Source: DATFQI01 sp963816955
GTDB lineage: Bacteria > Actinomycetota > Thermoleophilia > Solirubrobacterales > Solirubrobacteraceae
Assembly: GCA_963816955.1 (NCBI GenBank)
Contig: CAWFME010000005.1
Coordinates: 1,240,001-1,304,000, forward strand
Reading direction: 5' to 3'
Length of the DNA stretch: 64,000 nucleotides
Shown here: positions 45,131 to 53,361 of the stretch, piece by piece
Layout: every line of letters begins with the position of its first letter
Position numbering within the stretch: the stretch's first letter is position 1
Notes under the pieces: model-generated
What the model was told of the DNA's origin: nothing
Databases searched by the model: none
Seen by the model: only the letters and a program-made list of their open reading frames with translations
Translations under genes and position numbers: made by a program

Positions 45131-46330
45131 CTACCGCGCGCCGGCCTTGGCCTCGAGCGCGCGCTCGACGGCCTCCTCGGGCTCGCCCTCGAGCTGGTCG
45201 GCGGCGACGTCCTGGCCGAAGCGGCGCAGGCCGACCGCGTGCAGGTGGCGGCTCTTGAGGATCTCCAGCGAGTAGACCATCCAGACGGAGGCGCCGATCA
45301 CGAACAGCCCCGCGGCGGTCAGCAGCAGCGAGTTCTGCAGGTCCCAGTCGCCGCGCGGGCGCGGCGGCACGAAGCGCGCGAGCAGCGCGTAGCCGGCCAT
45401 CATCAGCGCCCACAGGTGCAGGTAGGCGGCCGTGCGGCGCTGCGAGAAGCCGATGCGCATGAAGCGGTGGTAGAAGTGGTTGTGGTCGGCGCGCCACGGC
45501 GGCCGGCGGTACTTGAGCCGCTTGAGCACCACGAACGAGGTGTCGAGGATCGGCACGGCGAGCACGAGCAGCGGCGCGACGAGCGTGATCGCCGCGGCGG
45601 TCTTGAGCACGCCGTCGAGCGACAGGGTGGCGAGCAGGAAGCCCAGCGCGAGCGCCCCGGAGTCGCCCATGAAGATCTTCGCCGGGTGGTAGTTGTGGTA
45701 CAGGAAGGCGAGCGTGGAGCCGCACACGATCGCCGACAGCACCGCGGCGTCCGCGCGCCCGAACGAGGCGGACAGGATCGCGAACGCGGCGGCCGCGATC
45801 GCCACGATCCCGGCGGCGAGCGAGTCCATCCCGTCGATCAGGTTCACGAGGTTCGCCAGCAGCGCGATCCACAGCACCGACAGCGGGTACGCGACCCAGC
45901 CGGTGTCGAAGTCGCCGAGGCCGGGGATCGTCAGGCGGTCGAAGTTCACGCCGAAGCCGACGACGGGGATCAGCGCGATCACCGTCACGCCGAGCAGCTT
46001 GCGGCTCGGCGTGACGCCGCGGAGGTCGTCGAAGAGCCCGAGCGCGGCGACGAGCAGCGTCCCGATGAAGATCCCGAGGTAGGGCCCGTCGAGGTCGATC
46101 AGGATCGCGGTCGGGATCAGGATGCCGGCCACGATCGCCAGGCCGCCGATGCGTGGGATCGCGCCCTTGTGCACGCGCGGGCGGTCGGCCTTGTCGTCGA
46201 GCCCGCCGATCAGCGGCGCGAGCCGGCCGACGACCGGCGTGAGCACCAGCACGAGCCCGACGGCGATCGCGAAGCCCACGAGGGCGCTGCTGTCTGCGGC
46301 CAGTGTCCGCAGTGAGTCGCCGAAGGACAT
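45131..46330 (-). CDS. wecA: WecA-type polyprenyl-phosphate GlcNAc-1-phosphate transferase
   Basis: 399 aa, MraY/WecA family with about eleven helices. It transfers a sugar-1-phosphate from a UDP-sugar to undecaprenyl/decaprenyl phosphate. Visible active-site motifs: GLDDKADRPRVHKG, LGLFDDLRG, NLVNLIDGMDSLAAG, FMGDSGAL and ADHNHFYHRFMRIG. It corresponds to Rfe/WecA encoded near atpI in mycobacteria; here it is on the opposite strand. The C-terminal 70 residues are an added tail ending in a charged stretch. The start is the ATG at 46,330; a longer form is unlikely. Confidence 0.92.
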   Translation of the reverse strand: MSFGDSLRTLAADSSALVGFAIAVGLVLVLTPVVGRLAPLIGGLDDKADRPRVHKGAIPRIGGLAIVAGILIPTAILIDLDGPYLGIFIGTLLVAALGLFDDLRGVTPSRKLLGVTVIALIPVVGFGVNFDRLTIPGLGDFDTGWVAYPLSVLWIALLANLVNLIDGMDSLAAGIVAIAAAAFAILSASFGRADAAVLSAIVCGSTLAFLYHNYHPAKIFMGDSGALALGFLLATLSLDGVLKTAAAITLVAPLLVLAVPILDTSFVVLKRLKYRRPPWRADHNHFYHRFMRIGFSQRRTAAYLHLWALMMAGYALLARFVPPRPRGDWDLQNSLLLTAAGLFVIGASVWMVYSLEILKSRHLHAVGLRRFGQDVAADQLEGEPEEAVERALEAKAGAR

Positions 46331-46388
46331 GGGATTCGTGGTATAGCGCAGGAGGGACCGACAGGTGGCGTTGCTAGCTTCACCGTCG

Positions 46389-47693
46389 ATGACCGAGATC
46401 CTTTCGGCGAGCGCGTTCGACGAGCGCGTCGCAGCACGGTCGGCCCGTGTGGGCATCGTCGGGCTCGGCTACGCGGGCCTGCCGCTGGCGATGGCGTTCG
46501 CCGATGCCGGCTTCGACGTCACCGGCATCGACCTCTCGCGCGAGCGCGTGGAGGCGATCGCGCAGCACCGCTCCTACCTGGTCGACGTCCCGGCCGAGCG
46601 CTACGCGAAGGTCGACGGCAAGCTCGTCGCGACGACGGACTACTCCGCGGTCACGACGCTGGACGCGCTGACGATCTGCGTGCCGACGCCGCTGTCGAAG
46701 ACCCGCACGCCGGACCTCTCCTACGTCGTGTCCGCCGCCGAGTCGGTCGCGGAGCAGCTCTCGCCCGGCCAGCTCGTGATCCTGCAGTCGACGACCTACC
46801 CGGGCACCACGGAGGAGGTCATCCGGCCGATCCTCGAGCGCGCCGGCGCGGTCGTGGGGCAGGACTTCTTCCTCGGCTACGCGCCCGAGCGCGTGGACCC
46901 CGGCAACGGCGACTGGGACGTGCACACGACGCCGAAGCTGGTCGGCGGCGTCACGGACGAGTGCCTGCGCCGCACGAAGCTGCTCTACGAGACGATCGTG
47001 CAGACGGTCGTGCCCGTGTCGAGCCCGATGGTGGCCGAGACCGCGAAGCTGCACGAGAACACCTTCCGCGCGGTCAACATCGCGCTGGCCAACGAGCTCG
47101 CGCTGATGTGCGACAAGCTCGGCATCAGCCCGTGGGAGGTCATCGAGGCGGCCTCGAGCAAGCCGTTCGGCTTCCTGCCGCACTACCCGGGCCCGGGGCT
47201 GGGCGGCGACTGCATCCCGGTCGTGCCGCACTTCCTCGCCTGGCGCCTGCGCGAGTACGGCTACTCCGCGCAGCTGATCGACGCCGCGGCGGAGGTCAAC
47301 GCGATGATGCCCAACTTCGTGCTGCAGAAGGTCGCCGACGCGCTCAACGACGACGCGAAGCCGATCAAGGGCTCGCGGATCCTGCTGCTCGGCGTCACCT
47401 ACAAGGCCGACGTCGCGGACACGCGCGAGTCCCCCAGCCTCGAGGTCCTGCGCCAGCTCGCCGTCCGCGGCGCCGACGTGCGCTACTGCGACCCGCACAT
47501 CCCGTCGCTGGAGCTCGACGACGCCGGGCACGCCGCGGTGCCGTGGACGGAGGACGAGGTCGCCGCGGCCGACTGCGTCGTGATGCTCACCGCGCACCGG
47601 GAGTTCCTCGCCGCGCCGCACTGGCAGCACGCGCGGCTCGTCGTGGACACCCGCAACGTGATTCCGCGCGGCCCGCACGTCTTCTCGATCTAG
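46389..47693 (+). CDS. Nucleotide-sugar 6-dehydrogenase (UDP-ManNAc/UDP-glucose dehydrogenase family)
   Basis: 434 aa. NAD motif VGIVGLGYAGLPLAMAFADAG, middle helix LHENTFRAVNIALANELALM and catalytic Cys in GPGLGGDCIPVVPHFL. The C-terminal domain has LLGVTYKADVADTRESP and YCDPHIP. It oxidises C6 of a UDP-sugar to the uronate. TYPGTTEEV and the overall pattern favour the WecC-like branch over Ugd, but substrate is uncertain. TAGCTT lies 8 nt before the ATG. It starts a four-gene operon. Confidence 0.9.
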   Translation: MTEILSASAFDERVAARSARVGIVGLGYAGLPLAMAFADAGFDVTGIDLSRERVEAIAQHRSYLVDVPAERYAKVDGKLVATTDYSAVTTLDALTICVPTPLSKTRTPDLSYVVSAAESVAEQLSPGQLVILQSTTYPGTTEEVIRPILERAGAVVGQDFFLGYAPERVDPGNGDWDVHTTPKLVGGVTDECLRRTKLLYETIVQTVVPVSSPMVAETAKLHENTFRAVNIALANELALMCDKLGISPWEVIEAASSKPFGFLPHYPGPGLGGDCIPVVPHFLAWRLREYGYSAQLIDAAAEVNAMMPNFVLQKVADALNDDAKPIKGSRILLLGVTYKADVADTRESPSLEVLRQLAVRGADVRYCDPHIPSLELDDAGHAAVPWTEDEVAAADCVVMLTAHREFLAAPHWQHARLVVDTRNVIPRGPHVFSI

Positions 47694-47709
47694 TGGCCCC
47701 GAACCACTG

Positions 47710-48564
47710 ATGCTCCTCATCCTCGGCGCCGGCTACATCGGCGCGGCCGCGGCGGAGCTCGCGCTGGCGCGCGGGGAGGAGGTCGTGCTCGCCGACAACT
47801 GGCGCGCGACGGCCCGCGAGCAGCTCCACGGTCTGGAGCTGGCCGGCGCCCGGGTCGAGACCGCCGACGTCCGCGACCGCGCCTCCCTGGATGCGCTGCT
47901 CGCGCCCGCGCCGCGGCGCGTCCTGCTGCTGGCCGCGCAGGCCAGCCGCCCGATCTCAGAGCGCGAGCCCGATTACACGGAGCAGACCAACCTCACCGGC
48001 GCGCGCCGCGTCGCCGAGGCCGTCGCCGCCTCCGGCGCGCGCGAGCTCGTGCACGGCAGCTCGCTGCACGTCTACGGCGCCCCGCTGAGCGGCGAGGTCG
48101 CGCCCGAGGCGCCCTACGGCGAGCAGGGCGACCTCGCGCACCTCTCGAAGGTCTACGCGGAGCTGGCGCTGGGGATGCACGCGCGCCGCGGCGGCTTCGG
48201 CCTGGCCAACTGCCGGCTCGGGATCGTCTACGGGCCGAGCCCGGTCGAGCACGCCCGATCCGATTCTCAGACCGTCGTGGACAAGTTCCGCCGGCTGGCC
48301 GCCGCGGGCGAGCCGCTGACGCTCGACGGCGGCGGGCGCGCGACGATCGGCGTCGTCCACGTCGCCGACGCGGCGCGGCTGCTGCTCGACTGCCCGGTGC
48401 CCGAGCCCGGCGGCATCGCCGCCTACAACCTCGCCGCCGAGACGCTGACCGTGGCCGACGTCGCCGCGCTGGCCGAGGGCCGCGAGCCGCCCGGCGGCGC
48501 CGCGTGGACGCTCTCACCGCAGCTGGACTACGAGCACCGCGTGGCGGAGTACCTGGCTCGATGA
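47710..48564 (+). CDS. NAD-dependent epimerase/dehydratase (SDR)
   Basis: 284 aa, extended SDR. Starts directly with the Rossmann motif LLILGAGYIGAAAAELAL. VLLLAAQASRPI, GSSLHVYGAP and HLSKVYAELA (a Ser...Lys pattern; the usual Tyr of YxxxK is replaced by Ser at this place) follow, then NCRLGIVYGPSP. The last 60 residues are the substrate-binding part. Substrate unknown; the context suggests a UDP-sugar. It ends with a 4-nt overlap to the next epimerase gene. Confidence 0.82.
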   Translation: MLLILGAGYIGAAAAELALARGEEVVLADNWRATAREQLHGLELAGARVETADVRDRASLDALLAPAPRRVLLLAAQASRPISEREPDYTEQTNLTGARRVAEAVAASGARELVHGSSLHVYGAPLSGEVAPEAPYGEQGDLAHLSKVYAELALGMHARRGGFGLANCRLGIVYGPSPVEHARSDSQTVVDKFRRLAAAGEPLTLDGGGRATIGVVHVADAARLLLDCPVPEPGGIAAYNLAAETLTVADVAALAEGREPPGGAAWTLSPQLDYEHRVAEYLAR

Positions 48565-49445
48565 AGGTGCTCGTGACCGGCGTCACCGGCTTTCTCGGCT
48601 GGCGCACCGCGACGCTGCTGCGCGAGCGCGGCCACGACGTCGTGGGCCTCGCCCGCCCGGGCCACGCGGAGCGCGCTCATGCGCGCGAGCTGCCGTGCGC
48701 CGTGCGGGAGGCCGACGCCGGCGATCCGGCGGCGCGCGAGCTCCTGCGCGGGCGCGACGTCGTGCTGCACTTCGCGGGCGTGCCCGACCCCGCCCGCGCC
48801 CGCCAGGACCCGGCGGGCGCCGTGCGCGAGAACGCCGGCACGACCGCGAACCTGCTCGACGGCTGCCTGGAGCACGGCGCGGCGCTGATCTACCCCTCCA
48901 CCGTGCGGGCGGCGCTCGAGCCGCCGCCCGACGCCTACGGCCTCTCCAAGCGGCTCGGCGAGGAGGCGTGCCGCCACCACGCGGCGCGCTCGGCGATCGC
49001 GCGGCTGACGTCCGTGTTCGGGCCGGGGCAGGTGGCGTGGGAGGGCGCGACCGGCGCCATCGCCGCGTTCGCCCGCCGCGCGCTCGAGGGCCGGTCGATC
49101 GTGATACCCGGCGACCCGGAGCGGGTGCGCGACTTCGTCTACGTCGACGACGTCGTCGCCGCGCTCGAGGCGATCGCCGAGCAGGGGCTGTGGGGCGAGA
49201 CGCTGACGCTCGCCTCCGGCCACCCGACGCCGCTGCTGCGCGCCGCACGCCTGACCCGCGACGCCGCCGGCTCGAACGTGGCGATCGAGACGCCGGGCGG
49301 CGAGCTGCCGCCGGGCGAGGGCTCGGGCTATCCCGCGGACGGCGACCTGGCGCGTCTAGGCTTGACCGTCCGTCCGATCGAGGACGCTGTCGTCTCCTAT
49401 GTCGAGTGGCTCTCCCGCCATCCCGCTGCTCAAGGCCGCTCCTGA
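48561..49445 (+). CDS. NAD-dependent epimerase/dehydratase (SDR)
   Basis: 294 aa, extended SDR. VLVTGVTGFLGWRTATLLRERGHDV is the NAD motif, VLHFAGVPDP matches the NNAG-type segment, and the catalytic pair is in DAYGLSKRLGEEA (Tyr, Lys). RLTSVFGPGQVAWEG and FVYVDDVVAAL complete the fold. Probably acts on a nucleotide sugar. It is coupled to the previous gene by ATGA and overlaps the next gene by 47 bp. Confidence 0.85.
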   Translation: MKVLVTGVTGFLGWRTATLLRERGHDVVGLARPGHAERAHARELPCAVREADAGDPAARELLRGRDVVLHFAGVPDPARARQDPAGAVRENAGTTANLLDGCLEHGAALIYPSTVRAALEPPPDAYGLSKRLGEEACRHHAARSAIARLTSVFGPGQVAWEGATGAIAAFARRALEGRSIVIPGDPERVRDFVYVDDVVAALEAIAEQGLWGETLTLASGHPTPLLRAARLTRDAAGSNVAIETPGGELPPGEGSGYPADGDLARLGLTVRPIEDAVVSYVEWLSRHPAAQGRS

Positions 49446-51393
49446 GGCCGCCCAGGTCGCCGACCGCCTGTCCGGCGGCGGCTGGCGTGGCCTGGAGCTG
49501 TGCCTCGCGCCCCGGCACGTCGCCACGCCGGAGGCGCTCGCCGGCGCGATCGAGGTCGGCCGCCGCGCCGCCGGCGCCGGCCACGTCCTGACCGCCGAGT
49601 GCCCGGTGGCGTGGCCGAGCGGCGCGTTCGTGCGCGTCGACCGGCTCGACGAGGAGGCCAAGCGCGGCATCGAGGCGTCCGCCCGCTTCGCCGCGGCGAT
49701 CGGCGCGCCCGTCCTGACGATCCACCTCTTCGTCCCGATGGACCCCGACACGTACCGCGACCACGGGGCGCTCGACGAGGACGCCGTCGCCGAGTACCTG
49801 TCCTTCTACGCCGCCGCCTGCCTGGGCGAGGGCGTCACGCCGTTGATCGAGAACGTCCCGCCCGTGCTGCGCATGCGCACGGGCGGCGTGTTCCTGACGC
49901 CGGTCGGCGGCCACTGGCGCGACCTGCGCGAGTGGTGCGGGCGCATCGAGGGCCTGCGCACGACGTTCGACACCTCGCACGCCGCGCTGTTCGAGCACTT
50001 CGCCGCCGCCTACCCGTCGCTGTTCGGGCTCGCCGACGACGCCGAGCTGTCGCTGGAGCGCTGGGTCGACGAGCTCGCCGGGCTGATCGACGTCGCGCAC
50101 GTCTCCGACGCCCACGGCCTGCTCGGCGAGGGGCTGCCCTACGGCACGGGCGAGCTGGACCTCGACCCCGTCGTGCGCCGGCTCGGCGAGACCGTGCCCT
50201 ACATCGTCGCGGAGATCAACGAGCCCGACCCCGCCCGCTCGGAGGACATGAAGGCGGGCTACCGCGCGATCGAGCGCGCGCTCGCGCTGCCCGCCCCTGA
50301 GCGGCCGCGCCGGTCGAGCCGGCTGCCCGTGGACGCGTTCGACTGGCAGGCCGTGGTCGGCCGCCGCGACCCCGTCCCGTCCGTGCTCGAGCTGCAGGAG
50401 CGCTTCGGCGGCCGCCGCATCCTGATCACGGGCGGCGGCGGCTGGATCGGCGGCCGGCTCGCGTCGCTGCTGCTCGGCTTCCGGCCCGAGCGCGTGACGC
50501 TGCTGGACGCCCACGAGGCGTCCCTGACCGCCGACCGCCGCGCCCGCAGCGCGGCGCAGCTCGAGGTCTGCGAGCACGTGCTCGGCGACATCCGCGACGG
50601 CGGCCAGCTGGCCGCCGCCGTCGAGCGGGCGCGGCCCGACGCGATCTTCCACCTGGCCGCCTACAAGCACGTCGACTGGGCCGAGACCCACCCCGAGCAG
50701 TTCGTCGACACCAACCTCCAGGGCAGCTGGAACGTGCTGCGCGCCGCCGAGGCGTCCGGCGTCGGCACGGTCGTCGTGGCCTCGACCGACAAGGCGGCGC
50801 TGGCCGCCAGCTTCTACGGGCGCACGAAGCGCTTCATGGAGCAGCTCACGGCCTACTCGGCGCGCGAGGGCGGCGGCCACCGCTGCGCGGTGCGGCTCGT
50901 CAACGTCCTCGCCAGCGCCGGCAGCGCGTCGGAGCTGTTCCTGCGCCAGGCGCGCGCCGGCGTCCCGCTGACCGTGACCGACACGGGCATGATGCGCTTC
51001 TGGATCACCGGCGCGCACGCGGCGCTCGTGCTCGCCCACGGCGCGCTGCTGGCCGCCGACGGCGAGGTGCTCTCGACCCCGCACGACCCGGCCGAGCTGT
51101 CCGTCGGCGAGCTCGCGCAGCGGATCTGGCGCGCCGCCGGCGCCGGCGAGGAGGCGGACATCGAGCTGCTCGGCATCCGCCGCGGGGAGACGCTCACCGA
51201 GGTCCTCGCGGGGCCGGGGGAGACGCTCGGCGGCGAGGCCCGCCAGGGCATCGCCGCGATCACCGGCAGCCACGCGTCGGCCGGCCCGGCCTGGGTGGCC
51301 GAGCGGCTCGAGGCCTCGATGGGCCGCGAGGCCTCGCGGGCCGTGTGGCTCGAGGCGATGCGCCGGCCGGGCCTGCTGGTTCCGGCCGGCTGA
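49399..51393 (+). CDS. Fusion: xylose-isomerase-like TIM barrel + CapD/FlaA1-type 4,6-dehydratase
   Basis: 664 aa. Residues about 1-300 are an AP-endonuclease-2/xylose-isomerase-like barrel with probable metal ligands in PLIENVPPVLRMRTGG (Glu), TTFDTSHAALF (Asp, His), VAHVSDAHGLLGEG and VAEINEPD (Glu). Residues about 335-600 are a CapD/FlaA1/PseB SDR: ILITGGGGWIGGRLA, HLAAYKHVDWAE, then ASTDKAALAASFYGRTKR with Thr, Asp, Lys and Tyr as in UDP-GlcNAc 4,6-dehydratases. One polypeptide may therefore perform two consecutive sugar steps. It is the last gene of the dehydrogenase-epimerase-epimerase operon; a long hairpin follows. Confidence 0.85.
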   Translation: MSSGSPAIPLLKAAPEAAQVADRLSGGGWRGLELCLAPRHVATPEALAGAIEVGRRAAGAGHVLTAECPVAWPSGAFVRVDRLDEEAKRGIEASARFAAAIGAPVLTIHLFVPMDPDTYRDHGALDEDAVAEYLSFYAAACLGEGVTPLIENVPPVLRMRTGGVFLTPVGGHWRDLREWCGRIEGLRTTFDTSHAALFEHFAAAYPSLFGLADDAELSLERWVDELAGLIDVAHVSDAHGLLGEGLPYGTGELDLDPVVRRLGETVPYIVAEINEPDPARSEDMKAGYRAIERALALPAPERPRRSSRLPVDAFDWQAVVGRRDPVPSVLELQERFGGRRILITGGGGWIGGRLASLLLGFRPERVTLLDAHEASLTADRRARSAAQLEVCEHVLGDIRDGGQLAAAVERARPDAIFHLAAYKHVDWAETHPEQFVDTNLQGSWNVLRAAEASGVGTVVVASTDKAALAASFYGRTKRFMEQLTAYSAREGGGHRCAVRLVNVLASAGSASELFLRQARAGVPLTVTDTGMMRFWITGAHAALVLAHGALLAADGEVLSTPHDPAELSVGELAQRIWRAAGAGEEADIELLGIRRGETLTEVLAGPGETLGGEARQGIAAITGSHASAGPAWVAERLEASMGREASRAVWLEAMRRPGLLVPAG

Positions 51394-51702
51394 GGTCGGC
51401 TGCTTCGAGCGGTCGATTCTTCAGGCCGAGCCTGAACAACTGACCGCTCGCGGGGGGATTCGAACCCGCCGTACCGGCGACGGCGGGGTAACCGCACCAC
51501 GGCGTCCGCCGGGCGCGTGTAGGTTCACCTCCGATGACGATCTTCTGCCACAAGACCAACCTGATGCCCGGCGTCCTCGCCGGTCATCGACCGCTCTCGG
51601 CCTAGTTCGTCAGGCCGCGGGCGGAACGCCGCCGCCCGCGCCGAAGCACCTCCGCCTCCTCGCGGGCGGCTCCCACCCACCAATCACCCCAAGGGAGTCG
51701 CA
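51394..51702. other. Intergenic stretch with hairpin and tRNA T-arm-like fragment
   Basis: 309 bp without a convincing gene. It contains the 43-nt hairpin listed separately, then at 51,450-51,471, on the minus strand, a TTCGAAT loop with flanking stem bases like the T-arm of a tRNA. No matching acceptor 5' strand (GCTCGCG) is found upstream, and the T-stem has a C-C mismatch, so an intact tRNA is not supported. The rest (51,472-51,702) shows nothing else but the Shine-Dalgarno site of the next small gene. Confidence 0.5.
51407..51449. terminator. Two-part hairpin terminator after the glycan operon
   Basis: Outer 8-bp stem GAGCGGTC/GACCGCTC and inner 7-bp stem TTCAGGC/GCCTGAA with a 3-nt loop, separated by a 5x5 internal loop. 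It lies 14 nt after the fusion-protein stop. The structure is symmetrical and could work in both directions. Confidence 0.7.
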
Positions 51703-51888
51703 ATGCACTCGCTGGCCCACAACGCCTACGCCCACGCCGTCGCCAATGACCGCCTGCGTGCTGTCCCGCGCGGCGTAGCGCGCCCCCGCCGACACAGGCC
51801 GCCGCCCGTACGCGGGCACGTGGCCTACGCCGTCGCGCGCGTCGCCGGCCGGCTGGACTCGGAGTCCGCCCGCCGCGCCGTGGCGTAG
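51703..51888 (+). CDS. Small basic protein, unknown function
   Basis: 61 aa, rich in Arg, Ala and His. The N-terminus (HSLAHNAYAHAVANDRLRA) and C-terminus (HVAYAVARVAGRLDSESARRA) could each form an amphipathic helix, with a Pro/Arg linker between. Support for it being real: a Shine-Dalgarno AAGGGAG 5 nt before the ATG and a strong hairpin 20 nt after the stop, so it forms a complete small transcription unit. No family recognised. Confidence 0.55.
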   Translation: MHSLAHNAYAHAVANDRLRAVPRGVARPRRHRPPPVRGHVAYAVARVAGRLDSESARRAVA

Positions 51889-51907
51889 GACCGGGATCCC
51901 ACCCACC

Positions 51908-51948
51908 ACCGGTTCCTCCCCCGCCCGACCCGGGCGGGGGAGGCCGGT
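51908..51948 (+). terminator. Hairpin terminator after the small basic protein gene
   Basis: A perfect 13-bp stem, CCTCCCCCGCCCG with CGGGCGGGGGAGG, around a 3-nt loop, extended by an ACCGG/CCGGT pairing across a TT bulge. One of the most stable structures in the window. No U-tract. Confidence 0.8.
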
Positions 51949-51970
51949 TCCCTCGCTACCCTGGCGGCTC

Positions 51971-52336
51971 GTGCAAACGGCCCGGCTCGAAGACCGCCCC
52001 TCCTTCATCACCGCCGACGGCTCCGCGATCCGCGAGCTGGCCGGGATCCCGACCGGCAACGCGGCCAACCAGTCGCTCGCCGAGGCGACGGTGCCGCCCG
52101 GAAGCGAGACGATCGAGCACTTCCACCGCACCTCCGAGGAGATCTACCTGTTCACCAGGGGCATGGGACGCATGCACCTCGGCGACCAGGAGGGCCCCGT
52201 GCGCGCGGGGGACGCCGTCGTCATCCCGCCGGGCATCCGGCACAAGCTCGTCAACGACGGGCCCGAGCCGCTCGTGCTGCTGTGCTGCTGCGCGCCCGCC
52301 TACTCGCACGAGGACACGGTCCTCGTGGAGGGGTGA
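51971..52336 (+). CDS. Cupin-domain protein
   Basis: 121 aa, a single conserved beta-barrel cupin. Motif 1 is PPGSETIEHFHRTSEEIYLFTRGMG (metal ligands His, His, Glu), and motif 2 GDAVVIPPGIRHKLVN supplies the last His. Such small cupins range from sugar isomerases to sensors; the function is not set. The tail has three consecutive Cys (LLCCCAP), unusual for the fold. The GTG start at 51,971 has TACCCT 8 nt upstream. The stop overlaps a possible GTG start of the next gene. Confidence 0.85.
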   Translation: MQTARLEDRPSFITADGSAIRELAGIPTGNAANQSLAEATVPPGSETIEHFHRTSEEIYLFTRGMGRMHLGDQEGPVRAGDAVVIPPGIRHKLVNDGPEPLVLLCCCAPAYSHEDTVLVEG

Positions 52337-52338
52337 GC

Positions 52339-53361
52339 ATGCGCGCGCTCCTGCTCGGCCTGCTGCTCGCGCTGGCCGTCGCCGCCCCCGCCTCCGCCGC
52401 GCCCGCCGACGCGGCGCGCAAGAAGCCGCTCCCGATCCCCGTGATCGGCATCGGCGAGCAGAACCCGGAGATGTTCTCCAACCCGTACTTCTCGGCGCTG
52501 AAGGTCAAGCACGTGCGGGTGATCACCGCGTGGGACTCGCTGCGCCACAAGTGGTCGCGCGAGGCCCTCGACGACTACATGAACATGGCCCAGGCCGCCA
52601 AGGTGCGCGTGCTGCTCGGGTTCGGCCACGCGCGCAGCGCGAAGCGCAGCGTGCGCCGCCGCGTCCCCGGCGTGCGGGAGTTCACCAAGGAGTTCCTGAA
52701 GTACAAGAAGCGCTACCCGTGGGTCAAGGAGTGGCTGACCTGGAACGAGGCCAACCACTGCGGCGAGCCGACCTGCCACAAGCCGCGCCGCGTCGCCCGC
52801 TTCTACAACAACATCAGGCACAACTGCTACGGCTGCACCGTCGTCGCGGCCGACGTGCTGGACACGCCGACCATGCCCGCCTGGGTGCGCGCCTTCCGCC
52901 GCACGGCCCGCAAGGACAAGCTCATCTGGGGCCTGCACAACTACATCGACGCGAACCGCTTCCGCACCAAGGGCACCAAGGCGCTGCTGAAGGCCGCGCC
53001 CAAGGGAAAGGTCTGGTTCACCGAGACCGGCGGCCTCGTGGTGCGGCGCAACAAGTCGCGGATCGCCTTCCCGGGCAACAAGAGGCACCAGGTGCGCGCG
53101 ACCAAGCAGGTGTTCAAGCTGGCCCGCCTGAGCCGCCGCGTGCGGCGGATCTACTTCTACCACTGGCAGCCGGCCGACGACCCGCTGCCGACCTGGGACT
53201 CCGCGCTCGTGGACCCGCGCGGCAAGCCCCGCCCGGCGTACCGCGTGCTCAAGCGCTACCTGGTGCGCTTCGCGCGCGAGGCCCGGCGGCGGGCGGAGGA
53301 GGGACCCCCGACCGAGGTCCCGCCGGGCGCCGAGGGCATGAGCGGCGCCAGGCGGCCGTGA
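52339..53361 (+). CDS. Secreted glycoside hydrolase-like (GH39/cellulase-type TIM barrel) protein
   Basis: 340 aa. Signal peptide to about residue 20 (APASA). The fold pattern is a TIM barrel of the GH-A clan: EWLTWNEANHCGE holds the Asn-Glu pair with the likely acid/base Glu137, and KVWFTETGGLV holds the likely nucleophile Glu229. HNYIDANRFRTKG and YFYHWQPADDPLPTW match the later barrel strands. Glycan substrate unknown. The ATG at 52,339 is preceded by GGAGGGG; an in-frame GTG two codons earlier overlaps the cupin stop. Confidence 0.75.
   Translation: MRALLLGLLLALAVAAPASAAPADAARKKPLPIPVIGIGEQNPEMFSNPYFSALKVKHVRVITAWDSLRHKWSREALDDYMNMAQAAKVRVLLGFGHARSAKRSVRRRVPGVREFTKEFLKYKKRYPWVKEWLTWNEANHCGEPTCHKPRRVARFYNNIRHNCYGCTVVAADVLDTPTMPAWVRAFRRTARKDKLIWGLHNYIDANRFRTKGTKALLKAAPKGKVWFTETGGLVVRRNKSRIAFPGNKRHQVRATKQVFKLARLSRRVRRIYFYHWQPADDPLPTWDSALVDPRGKPRPAYRVLKRYLVRFAREARRRAEEGPPTEVPPGAEGMSGARRP

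Noticed and set aside
51450..51535. A minus-strand tRNA gene ending at the TTCGAAT loop
   Set aside because: The acceptor 5' strand needed to pair with CGCGAGC is absent, the T-stem has a C-C mismatch, and no D-arm or anticodon arm could be folded.
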